This document shows, piece by piece, positions 35,121 through 44,889 of a stretch of DNA of 64,000 nucleotides. A program made the translations under genes and the position numbers. Origin of the DNA: Cyprinodon diabolis (Eukaryota > Chordata > Actinopteri > Cyprinodontiformes > Cyprinodontidae); NCBI GenBank assembly GCA_030533445.1, contig CM060080.1:3989052-4053051 (forward strand), written 5' to 3'. The stretch's first letter is position 1; each line of letters starts with the position of its first letter. The notes under the pieces were generated by a model that saw nothing but the letters and a program-made list of their open reading frames with translations, made no database searches and was not told the DNA's origin.

Positions 35121-35403
35121 TACGGAAGAGGATTAGGGCCACTGAAAAAAAAAAAAAAGTTCACTGATGTTTAAATTTTATTTCAGTTTAACATGGGAAA
35201 AGTCAGAATCCTGACTTTAATCTCAGAATTCTGACTTTAATCTCAGAATTCTGACTTTTTTTATTGTCAGAATTCTGAGATTAAAGTCAGAATCCTGAGA
35301 TTAAAGTCAGAATTCTGACTTTTTTCCCCATACTAAACTGAAATAAAATGTAAAAATCAGTAAATTTTTTTTTTTTTTTTAACGACCCTAATCCTCTTCC
35401 GTA
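35121..35403. mobile_element. Near-perfect palindromic (fold-back) MITE with 6-bp TSD
   Basis: Ends TACGGAAGAGGATTAGGG and CCTAATCCTCTTCCGTA are inverted. The target CAGAGG is duplicated (35115-35120 and 35404-35409). Almost the whole 283 bp is one inverted repeat. The centre is built of alternating units 'cagaattctga' and 'ctttaatctc', which are themselves palindromic. RNA or single-stranded DNA from it would form a hairpin of about 130 bp. No coding content. Confidence 0.9.
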
Positions 35404-35599
35404 CAGAGGCGTTGAGGATAAACCAGACTTTTTACGGAAGCAGCATCAAAGAAGGTTGAATGGAAATAATGGAGCAACATATAAAATATTAGGAAAGAAG
35501 TTAAAGAATGATTCTCTGTCCATGTTGCTTTGATGGTTTATAACAGGAGTAAGGGATTAGTGGGCCAGGTTCCAAATCCGGATCCACCTGCTTCCTGAT

Positions 35600-35900
35600 C
35601 TGGACCAAACTGTCATGATGGGTTTTAGTTGCTTAGCCCACATGCAGAACACAACGGAGGCTAGGTAAAAGGTTTAACAGAGTTTATTGAATGTGCAATA
35701 ATACAAGTTAAGTACAGGATCTAGAACTGGTCCGGGCTGGTTCACTGAAGTCTGCAGAGATGATAGTTTGATTAGAAAGGCAGGCAGATGAGCATGAGTC
35801 CTTAGATAATTCAGAATTCTACCTTGATTGAATCCGGGCTTCTCTTTGAGAGAGGAGGAACCGTTGGGTCCAAAGACTGTTTGTTCAGCAGAGTACACGA
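35600..35900 (-). repeat. Dispersed repeat fragment ('catgcagaacacaac' type)
   Basis: 'tgtcatgatgggttttagtt', 'catgcagaacacaacggagg' and 'aacagagtttattgaatgtg' form a recognisable fish repeat block, related to 17440-17600. Ends not defined. Confidence 0.4.
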
Positions 35901-36130
35901 GCAGCTGCAGCGTCTAGCTTCTCACTTTGAATGGCAGACCTTGATTAGAGTTTCAGCTCTTCACTAAGAGCAGCAGGAGAATCCACATAGGAATCTTCAG
36001 GTTTGGCTCACCAGGGCAGACTGGCAGGTTAAGCTCATCCAGAGCTTCAGGCTAGAGACAGGTTTCCTGAGAGACAAAAACAGAAGAGAGTTAGAATCAG
36101 ATCTCTCTCTAGAGACAACTAAGATTCTTA

Positions 36131-36445
36131 TCAGTTTCGAAGGTTCAGGTCGCTAACCAAAGTAAGGTCAACACTGCGGCGTCGAAGGAAGGTCTGGCAG
36201 CTGGTTATAAAGGGCAGGTCTCCTGATGAGTAGATGCGTCTCAGGTTGCTGGAAGACTCCAGCTCCAGGAGACCCACGGCGCACTCTGCTGGAGGAAGGT
36301 GGTACAGCTCCAGATCCCAACACAAACCTGATTTAAAAAAAAAAAATAATAAATTATCGCATGTTGTCCAGCGATGGTGTCTAACTTGACTTGCGCTGCT
36401 TCTCCTGTTAATACGGTAAAGCCCTGGGGAGCGTCCAGCTCCAGG
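36131..36445 (-). other. Possible two-exon coding remnant, unidentified
   Basis: On the minus strand an open segment reads LELYHLPPAECAVGLLELES and then NLRRIYSSGDLPFITS up to a stop at 36131. It is preceded by a strong acceptor-like poly-T tract ending in AG (about 36331-36352). About 60-100 bases upstream another frame reads LDAPQGFTVLTGEAAQVKLD. Both segments have coding-like composition, and a short intron with a GTATTA donor could join this region. I recognise no family. It may be a real small gene end, a pseudogene or chance. Confidence 0.3.
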
Positions 36446-37171
36446 CTGCACGTGATCCAAATGAGCCAATGAGCTGTCAGTCTGGGTTGCTGCTGCTGCT
36501 ACTTTTAGACATAGCAGGCAAACCTGTGGCAAGCCGGGCGATGGGAAAGAAGGAGAAGACGATGAGAAAAAGAGAGCAGAGAAAGTGTGGATTGCTGGAA
36601 GAACTGCGGTGAACTGGTGAAAGAAAAGTGAAATGGTGCTCAAAGATGACCCTGCACATTTAGAGGATGTTTGGCTCAACCTGCTGCTCTGAAGCAGGAT
36701 TCTCCACCATGAACAGAATCAAAAATAAATCTGGATCCAGGCTCAGAATGAGCTCCTTGATATGTGCTTGAGAATGGCTTAGTCTCCATTTAAACCCAGG
36801 TTTAAAGCCTTGCAGGGCAGCATAAAGCCCACTGCCAACATTAAGACAGAAAAAAAGGTCAGTTCAGGTGTTTCATAAAAAAAAGTGAGTAAGGAAATTG
36901 TCTATATACGTGAAAGATTGTTGTTCTCTACTTCAAAGACAATTTAGATTTTAAAACGGAAAATAACTTTCTTTTTTAAATATTTTTTTCATTTAATTTA
37001 AAAGTTCAATCTATAACATTAATGCATTGAATTTCAGTGGTAAATTCCATTTAAAGTAACAGATTATAATTAAAAATGTTTTCGGATCTTTACTTGTTGT
37101 ATATTTTCTTTATTTGGACCCCAAAGATTTTTAATTAGTTACCCCTGCTCTATAACATAGAGGTCTGACTA

Positions 37172-37462
37172 CACTGCAAAAAATGTAAATCTAAATAAGT
37201 AATTGTTTCTTAAAATAAGTGCATTTTATCCTAAGTTGAGGAGGTAAATGAAATACTTTGCCAATGGAACAAGATGATTTACATTTGAATTAAGAAAAAT
37301 CAATTGCATTGTCTTATTTAAAGTGCATATTATCTAATTAACTTATTTTAAGTGTAAAAATACTCATTCCATTGGCAAACGATCTTATTTACCTGCTTAA
37401 ATTAAGTGTAAATACACTTGATTTAAGAAATTTTTACTTAATTTCAGATCGTTTTTGCAGTG
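37172..37462. mobile_element. Palindromic MITE, copy 3
   Basis: CACTGCAAAAAATGTAAATC at the left and AGATCGTTTTTGCAGTG at the right, 291 bp, with both 'tttgccaatgga' and 'ccattggcaaa' marker blocks. A TA dinucleotide is present on both sides. Confidence 0.85.
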
Positions 37463-38706
37463 TAAAAGGAAGAACCGACAAATTATCAACAGAAACAGTC
37501 TTTGGCTTCCTTCTTCTCTAAATTGTTTGATTTCCCTCATGCAGACTCTCTCTCTCTCTCGCTCTGATACCGTCCTCATTACAACCTGCATCCAAACACA
37601 AGCGTTCATAAATTATTGGTATGGTTGTCTCTTAATTATGCATGCGGCCTGTTTGGTGGCTCACCCGTTCACCTGTCTCCACTCCCCCTCTGCCCTCTCC
37701 GTGCTCATATCAGGGACCTTTAAACTTCCACCTGTACGTTACGGAGCTCCTGTTATCAGACCAGGGGAGGGGATCGCAAACAGGCGACGCACAGTTCTGA
37801 TATGTCAGCAGCAGAAATGAGCAAACTGTGACACAGCCAGAGAGGAGAATAAAGCCACCAGCTCACTCCTCTCCGTCTTCGTCTTTCCTTTCATTCTCCT
37901 CCTTTGCTTCTGCAAACCTCTGAGAGACAGCGAGCGAGAGGGAGAGCGTCAGTCGGCGAATTTTTACAGCTCTTCAAAATCATTATTGGCAATTAGCGTT
38001 CGTCAGGGAAGACAGCAGCTGCTTGTAATTACAGGTAGCCCCTCATTACTTCTCAGTAGAGGAGGGGAGGCTGGGAGGGGAAAACATGTTCCAGAGCCAG
38101 TGTTTATATTTATTTATATAATACTTTACCCATGATGTTAAGCCACATAATGTATACCTGCTATAGTGAAGTGTTTGGAGCTTCTGCAGGTGCAGCTTCT
38201 AAAGAGGATGAGGAGGAAGTTTGCTCCTTGTAAACGGCGGCGCTGTCACGCAATCATTGCATGCAGTGTGTGAGATCTCAGAGGTTAAGGTTGGGATGAC
38301 CTGACATCTTAGGGCACACTCCTCTGCTGCCATGCTCCAGGACCGAGCTCTGCATGGCACGGCGGAGAGCGCGGCGGGCCCGGGGTTCTGATGTGCTGAA
38401 GCCATAAGATTTATCAGACCAGTGATTAAAGAGAAGATGAAATGAAAGCAAATCCACCTTAATCATGCTCTGACAGTCTTGGCTCTGTCTCAGGAGTGGT
38501 CGCCACCTGATGCGCCCAAGACTCCCTCCAGAGGAAAGTAATTTAGAAAGGAGTCACTCGGCTGATAGGAGAGGCATTCCTTAGCTAATCAGCAAACCGA
38601 TTTATTAAAGCTGCTGCAGATCAAGATGTTCTGCACTCCAAACCCCCTCACTAAACCATTTAGACTGAGACATAAAAGGATCTATAAATGAATAAAGAAA
38701 ATTATG
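37463..38706. other. Single-copy stretch, no gene found
   Basis: Bases 37500-38060 are repeat-free and contain homeodomain-like 'taattatgcatgc' (near 37633) and 'gtaattacagg' words. This would fit a developmental enhancer, but that is a guess from motifs alone. Frame 37455-37820 has no domain. Confidence 0.35.
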
Positions 38707-38778
38707 ATTTAAAGCAGGGGTCTTCAACATTTTCCAGGCCAAGGACCCCCAAACTAATGGCGAGATGGAGCGGGGACC

Positions 38779-39308
38779 TAACTTTCCAGATGGATTTGCT
38801 CTGCATATCCATCTGGAAACCTTCCGTAGAAGTAATTTTGGGAAGGGGCGAAAATACTGGTTAGCTGATTGGCCTATGTTGGTGATAGACGGGCCAAATA
38901 ATCCAATCAGATCAACGAAGCATATGATGTAACAGAGCGACGACGAAGAGGAGCCAATTGATAGATCAAACTCTTGCCGAAACCAGTCGGGAGAAGAGCA
39001 AAAGCATCTTTCCTCTGAGAAAAGCCTCCAGAGCAGTGTTTTGCTCTTCTTTCAGTGAAGAAATACTCTGTAATTCCCATAAAACTTGCTCGATAGCCAC
39101 GCTAACGCTAGTTTCATCGGCTGAAGCCGCCATGTTCTTTAGACTTAACTGTCGCGCTTCTCGTTGCGTCACACCTCAACCCGCCTCAAACCAACGCTGA
39201 TTGGACGTTTGGTGAACGGCTCCAAATTTTCTTCAACGGAGAGTCTCCAGACTGATTAGGGAGTGAAATCTTGAAAGCTCGCGAGATCAGGATGGTTTCA
39301 CGAAGCTA
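38779..39308 (-). mobile_element. Helicase-fragment element (family H), copy C
   Basis: It is inserted in a hAT-type MITE with an exact 9-bp TSD, GCGGGGACC (38770-38778 and 39309-39317). The MITE copy at 57602 shows the empty site. Element ends are TAACTTTCCAGATGG and CACGAAGCTA on the + strand. The minus strand carries the helicase fragment in its longest form. This is the best-defined copy of the family, 530 bp. Confidence 0.9.
38945..39132 (-). pseudogene. RecQ-like helicase N-terminal fragment, copy C
   Basis: Starts MAASADETSVSVAIEQVL at about 39132 on the minus strand. It runs through ISSLKEEQNTALEA, has a one-base loss, then reads LPTGFGKSLIYQLAPL (about 38945-38996). The block after Walker A, SLIYQLAPL, matches the RecQ-family motif I context (GKSLxYQ) and is missing from copies A and B. 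The helicase similarity ends there. The fragment therefore represents about the first 60 residues of a helicase-like protein, probably one exon. Confidence 0.7.
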
Positions 39309-39741
39309 GCGGGGACCCCCTAATTATAAATATTGTATGAAATAGTGTTCTATCAAACTGGTCCTACAGTCCCTCTATTACAGAAGGAGTAATGTAACTA
39401 AAGTAATCCCTCCCTGGGATTATTGAAGTCTGATTCTGCTTCCTGCTTGATTCGACAGGTGTTGTGAATGAAACGGTGCCCAGCTTGAAAGAGCTCCTGT
39501 GTGTCTCTGAATGTGTGCATTGATGACTGAAAGACATCTTCTGCCTCCATTTATCTGTTTACTACAGTGAGTTTAATTCATGTTAATGTGGATTTAAAGA
39601 CATTTCAATTAGTGGAAAAAATTGCAGATGGGAAATATAAGAAAAAAGTCTAATCAACCAAAACTTTCGCGACTCCCATGCAGTACCTCTGTGGACCCCC
39701 TAGGGGTCACGGACCCCCTGTTGAAGACCTCCGATTGAAAT

Positions 39742-40310
39742 AATTCACATTTCTTTTACGCCTTTTCTCTGTCTGATGATGAGGACATTTGCCTTCAGGT
39801 CCGAATGATATACGCTCAGGCAAATATCCTTGTCCGGAAGTTTGGATTCTGTTCTGACGAAGTGAAACTGAACTTGTTCAGATCATATTGCACATCACTG
39901 TATACGGCACATTTGTGGTGCAACTTTAAAAAAGCCAGTCCTCATAACTTGAAGGTGGCTTATAATGATGCACTAAGACTTTTGGTAAATAAGCCCAGAT
40001 GGACCAGTGCCAGTGAATTGTTTTTTATCTGTTAGTGTCAGGACTTTTATGGCTGTTTTGAGAAAGCTTATGTATATATTTATTTGTCGTCTAAATGAGT
40101 CTGAGAATAGAATTATTTTACTGATGACCAATGTCAAATATGGTGCAGTTAAATATTCATCTGTTCTTTGGAGACATTGGTATAATTGCCTCCTGAAGGG
40201 GTAGGCACCTTCTCTGTTGTACTTTTAGTCTTTTTTTATTCTTAATGTATTTGTTTCTTTTAATGTATATTGGACCTTGAGTCTGTAATAAAATCAATCT
40301 TCAACAGCAA
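39742..40310 (+). pseudogene. LINE 3' end: reverse transcriptase C-terminal relic
   Basis: From about 39770 the frame reads SDDEDICLQVRMIYAQANIL, then VRKFGFCSDEVKLNLFRSYC, then YTAHLWCNFKK and VAYNDALRLLVNKPRW. A second frame (40007-40204) continues with SVRTFMAVLRKL, FICRLNESENRI and VLWRHWYNCLLKG. This order is typical of the C-terminal region of fish non-LTR retrotransposon proteins. A single frameshift near 40020-40035 separates the parts. 'aataaaatcaatctt' at about 40287 could be its polyadenylation region. The catalytic YADD part is absent (5' truncation). Confidence 0.8.
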
Positions 40311-40319
40311 TTATTTAGA

Positions 40320-40945
40320 CAGTTTTTGTTTGCTATTTTTGTGTTTTATTTCCAGGAAAATTTCAGCCTTTTGTGGTTGGATGTGAATATCCTCAATATA
40401 AGAGTTTATTGACAAAAGAGAGAAAATATAAAGACTATGAGAAAAAGGGACAAAATAAAATATGCAGAGGAAGAAAAGAAGTTAAACACCTACATTTCCA
40501 TACACAGAGATTCTACAGGTAACATTTCCCGTTTTCTGTAATTAAAATCACAAATTGGAAGGTTCTATGTCCTTTTTATAGTCATTCCAAAACATGAAGG
40601 ACTTTGGGCTACAGCTCTAAATAGCTGAAACACGGTGGTGGAAGCATCATGCTCAGGGGGTTGCTTTTATTTACGTTGTATGAGGCTTTAGTTACTTCTA
40701 GTTAATTCATGAATACTTCCAAAGAGCAGTCAGCTTTGAATCATTCCCTCAGATATCTGCTTCAAAGGCTGATGATAAAGAGAGGATTGATTTAGTTTCT
40801 ATCGCTAAATCCAAAGAAACTCTGAAATCAACAAGACTGACTTTAAAGTTTGGTGTCCAAGAATTTAAATCTTATTCTTAAACAAGAGAGTCTGAGGATC
40901 CAAGGTTTACTGTCTGACAGATTTAAACTAAAATAACCAAAATTC
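40320..40945. other. No gene seen
   Basis: AT-rich. A possible repeat fragment lies near 40600-40690. No credible frame. Confidence 0.4.
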
Positions 40946-40947
40946 TA

Positions 40948-41022
40948 CTGTAAATAAGTCGTTTTTTCTGAAAATAAGTGCATTTGTTCTTGAATTGAGG
41001 AAGTAAGTGAAACACTTTGCCA
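40948..41022. repeat. Palindromic MITE, half copy abutting a full copy
   Basis: 'taaataagtcgttttttctg', then 'aaataagtgcatttgttctt' and 'cactttgcca' follow the first quarter of 43110-43399 and stop exactly where the full copy begins. No remainder is seen beyond 41317. Confidence 0.75.
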
Positions 41023-41317
41023 CACTGGAAAAAACGATCTAGAAATAAGTAAAAAAAAAATTTAATTAAATGTATTTACCCTTGATTTGAGTAGGTAAAT
41101 GAGATAGTTTGCCAATGGAATCATAATTTTTACTCTTAAAATAAGATAATTAGATAATATTCACTTGAAATAAGAAAATGCAATTGTGTTTTCTTATTTT
41201 AAATGTAAATTGTCTTGTTCCATTGGCAAAATGTCATTTTTACCTCCTCGATTAAAGAACAAATGCACTTATTTTAAGAAAAAACGACTTATCTAGATTT
41301 GGATTTTTTTTCCAGTG
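41023..41317. mobile_element. Palindromic MITE, copy 4 (most complete)
   Basis: CACTGGAAAAAACGATCTAG to ...ATCTAGATTTGG...CCAGTG, 295 bp, with all marker blocks on both arms. It was used as the reference for the family. Abuts a half copy on the left. Confidence 0.9.
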
Positions 41318-41571
41318 TAGGTGAGAGGATGCTCTCCTCAACACTGGGTCATGTTTGCAACATGCAAGGTTTCTCTACAAAGCTTGCTGGTGGATGCCAG
41401 AGATTAGCCTATTAGCCTGTGTTTTGTCTCAGGGTAAAGAAACAGTCTGCAGGAACGTTGGAATCAAGATGTCCGACAGAAGGAGAGCAAAATAAGTGCA
41501 GAGGGGAAAAGTCAGACATGTGAATCTTCCTCCACAAACGATCAAGTTAGAACGAATACAGACCAGCTTGT

Positions 41572-41635
41572 TCTGCCGGTGTTCTGTCAGCTCAGCATAC
41601 TGCGTCAGGCCAGCATACCCTTAGTAATCCGCATG
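41572..41635 (-). repeat. Short dispersed repeat V, copy 2 (reverse)
   Basis: 'ccggtgttctgtcagctcag' and 'gtcaggccagcataccctta' are the inverted form of 43418-43475. Confidence 0.6.
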
Positions 41636-41927
41636 CAAGTTCCTGATCATTATTAGCGGTTATCAGTCCCATAGATTGGCTTCAGATTGTGCCAGTGGGC
41701 TCAGTAGGTTGTTATGATTGTATGAATCCTAATCATAAAGTAATTCCTTTTCCTTCTGAGGAATTAATATATTTACAGTGTTTTTCATATAATTGTTAAA
41801 TATAGGCTCTGTGTTTACACAGTGAAGCTTTCTCTCTCCTGTTCTTTCTCCAGAAAAGAGATCACTCAGGACAAACTGTTTGAGATTACACTTCATAACT
41901 TATATGTATTAAATAACCAGGAGACAT

Positions 41928-42571
41928 TACGGAGCCCCCTAGGGGACATGGGGAATTTGTTTTTCTTTTGCTTTACCTCGCAAAAGTATTGCGTTACCTT
42001 GCAAAATTTTGCGTTACCTCGCAAAACCTTTTGCGTTACCTCGCAAAACCTTTTGCGAAAGTTTTGCGTTCCCACACAAAACCTTTTGCGTGAAAACGCA
42101 AAACCTTACTTCGGTAAAGGTAGAAAGATATTCACAGATTCGGACTTCCGGGATCAATAACTCTCGCTGTTGAAACACAAATGGCGCCTCTTTCATGTCC
42201 TGATAGCACAGACTACGTTTTACAAGAATCAAAAAGCGTTATTTTCGAGAAAAACGAACCGTTCTCAGAGCTGGATGTATTACATTGATCTCTATGCACA
42301 GGCAGCGGCCAGGCGAGTGGTTAGGGACTGTCTGCAAATGGTAAAACAACAGCAAAACGTTGCAAATAAAAATCAATAAATCCACTGCCTCCAAAATCAC
42401 CACACACACCAAGGGGCTCTTGGTGATCGCATTACAACAGCTGGTTTGGAAAATACGAAAGAAAATACGAAATGCGAAAGTTTTGCATGGGTTTTGCGAG
42501 GTAACGCAATATTTTTGCGAGGGAACGCAAAAGAAAAAAAAAATTCCCCATGTCCCCTAGGGGGCTCCGTA
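41928..42571. mobile_element. Element with TACGGAG ends and 6-bp TSD
   Basis: Left TACGGAGCCCCCTAGGGGAC and right GTCCCCTAGGGGGCTCCGTA are perfect inverted repeats that continue inward over about 28 bases. AGACAT is duplicated (41922-41927 and 42572-42577). Sub-terminal arrays of 'gcgttacctcgcaaaacctt' type appear at 41985-42110 and inverted at 42470-42530. The middle has no long frame. The superfamily is not obvious to me. Confidence 0.85.
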
Positions 42572-42589
42572 AGACATGACAACAGATCT

Positions 42590-43105
42590 TGATAGAAATT
42601 GTAATCTTACTCATATCAGAGAAGTTGCTTAAAGTTACGGAAGGCAGCTGCTCACCGCTCAGGAAGTGGCCGCGATTTACCGTTAAAGAAGCATTTTATA
42701 CAACTCGTATCTGCCACATCACATTTTATATCATAGACGTTTGCAGATTACTATACATCCATGGCCTTATCAAAATATTACACTTTGTTCTTAGCTGAAG
42801 GGCACCGCTCTCATTCTATTCCCAAATATTTGCCCCGTACAGAATGAAGATTATAACTGCACGCCGATACCGATACCACCATTTTAGTGTTGGATCGGGA
42901 CCCCGCCTGATACTGGTATTGGTATCGTTGCAACACTAATATTAAACAAACTATAAACATATAAATCTAAGTCAACTGGGTAGGTAAATCCCCTCATAAA
43001 TATTTAGTTCTCTGTGAGAGGACTTCTTTTGTTGTTTTATGCACAAAACAACGACAAAAACCTGACTAAATCAGGAAATAAAACGGCGTGATTGGCTGTA
43101 AGGAG
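42590..43105. other. No gene seen; old repeat ends possible
   Basis: Around 42860-42950 'cgataccgataccacc' and 'ggtattggtatcgttgcaac' look like the end of an old transposon, but no partner end was found. Confidence 0.35.
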
Positions 43106-43109
43106 TGCA

Positions 43110-43399
43110 CACTGGAAAACAATAGAAATCTAGATAAGTCATTTTCTCTTAAAATAAGTGCATTTGTTCTTGGATTGAGGAGTTAAAAGAGACATTTTGC
43201 CAATGGAACAAGATGGCTTACATTTAAAATAAGAAAACACAATTGCATTGTCTTATTTCAAGTGCATATTATCTAATTATCTTATTTTAAGAGTAAAAAT
43301 ACTCATTACATTGGAAAACTCTCATTTACTTACTCAAGTTAAGGTAAATACACTTAATTTAAGAAATGTTTCACTTATTTCTAGATCGTTTTTCCAGTG
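43110..43399. mobile_element. Palindromic MITE, copy 5
   Basis: CACTGGAAAACAATAGAAAT at the left, CTAGATCGTTTTTCCAGTG at the right, 290 bp, with both marker blocks. It is inverted relative to copy 4. Confidence 0.9.
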
Positions 43400-43409
43400 C
43401 AGAGACTAT

Positions 43410-43480
43410 GTAATGCGTATTACTCAGGGTATGCTGGCCTGACGCGGTATGCTGAGCTGACAGAACACCGGAACTAATCT
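43410..43480 (+). repeat. Short dispersed repeat V, copy 3
   Basis: 'agggtatgctggcctgacgc' then 'tgctgagctgacagaacacc'. Inverted match at 41572-41635. Confidence 0.6.
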
Positions 43481-43484
43481 CTGA

Positions 43485-44455
43485 CCACCCTGAGCTGATC
43501 CATAAAAACAAAAATGCTTTAATTGTCAGCTAGAAATAATAATACAAAAAAAACACAACTCTTTAGACCTTGAGAACGTCTGTGAAGCTTTAGTCGCTGC
43601 AAGAGTGGCAACGTTCATTTTGTGCACACAAGCAGGCTCCTGCTCAGCTACAGTACAACAACCGGCATCCTGGCAGTGGAAGCGCTCGCGTTCAAGGGGC
43701 GTCTCTAGTTTCCACTGTAGACCGTCCAACGCAAATACAAAGAACAACTGTCACATTCAAACTGGAGCTGAAATGACTGGCTGGGTTTCGATTCATCTTG
43801 TCTGTCCGGGTCCCTCTTTTTCATTTGCTGCCATGAAAAAGTTGGAACTGTATGAGAACCACGCGCTGGAGAGAGAAGATCAAGTGTGGAAGGATTTAAC
43901 AGATGGAATTGGTACTAAATGAAGCGTTAATGCATGGATGGTATAAATCTGCTCTGCAAGTTAAGAGCTGGGATCCTGGGAAGAGTGAGATGCTGTTTAA
44001 GTGGGAAAGTTGTTCTCATTGACTGCAGCACAATCAGCTCTATATAGTGTCAAAATAATGCTTTGTAGGAATAATTAAAACAAAATGGTTCTTTTTTTAT
44101 TATGATTATAAGAATATTCATTAAAGTATGTAACGGTTTATATAAGGAATGAATCAATTTTAATAGGTTTAATAAAAGAAGTTTCTGTCAACATTTCACC
44201 GTTTAAATTATTGTACAGTGCTCCTGACCGATGTGGGCCCTTCAATATAAATATTGCATTTAGGGATGAAAAGTATCGATTAATAAAGTAATCTAAATTT
44301 GATCAATTGAGTATGAAATGATAAGCAACCGTTTTATTAAAAAAAAAATAAATGAAACCCAGGTTTCTCTTGTATAAAAAGGGATCTTTCATCTGTTCCT
44401 GTTTGGCTGTGATTCCATCATGGAGAGAAATATCAGCTGCCATCAACACCTTTGT
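43485..44455. other. No gene confirmed
   Basis: A frame at 43605-43922 ends MKKLELYENHALEREDQVWK, which has protein-like composition, but it lacks a domain and any splice or promoter context. The rest is AT-rich. Confidence 0.35.
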
Positions 44456-44889
44456 TTATAGATGTTGGAGATCGGCCTGTTTTCCAGTGTAGTACTGTTT
44501 CTCTGACTGTGACTAACTGGATGTGCTCTCTTCATCCTCTGACATGGGAGCTGGCTCGGAGCTCGTCTGCCTGGCTGTGTGTTTCCTGAAAGGGGCCGCC
44601 TTTTACAGTTGCCTTTTGTATCTCTGCTTCTTTTTTTATGTCTGCTTCATTTTCCTTGAACCCCAGTCGGCCTCAGCAGATGGCCGCTCACACTGAGCCT
44701 GGTTCTGCTGGAGGTTTCTTCCTGTTCAAAGGGAGTTTTTCCTCTCCACTGTCGCTACAAGCATGCTTAGCGTGAGGAATTGCTGAAAAGTCAATAAGTC
44801 GATGCATCAACTGGTTTTCCTTACATAGAAAACTTTGAATGAATCTGACTGGATGATCTGGTGAACTCTGAAGTACCTTGAGATGACAT

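Larger units (their letters stand above)
38715..39733. mobile_element. hAT-type MITE (CAGGGGTCTTCAAC), copy 1, split by a helicase-fragment element
   Basis: Left end CAGGGGTCTTCAACATTTTC, right end CCCTGTTGAAGACCTCCG. The flanks ATTTAAAG and ATTGAAAT agree at 6 of 8 positions. Outside the insert at 38779-39308 the sequence follows the copy at 57602-58309 closely. No coding content of its own. Confidence 0.85.

Noticed and set aside
41985..42110. Short regularly spaced repeats resembling a CRISPR-like array
   Set aside because: Units are directly adjacent, degenerate and mirrored at the other end of a transposon; the genome is that of an animal.
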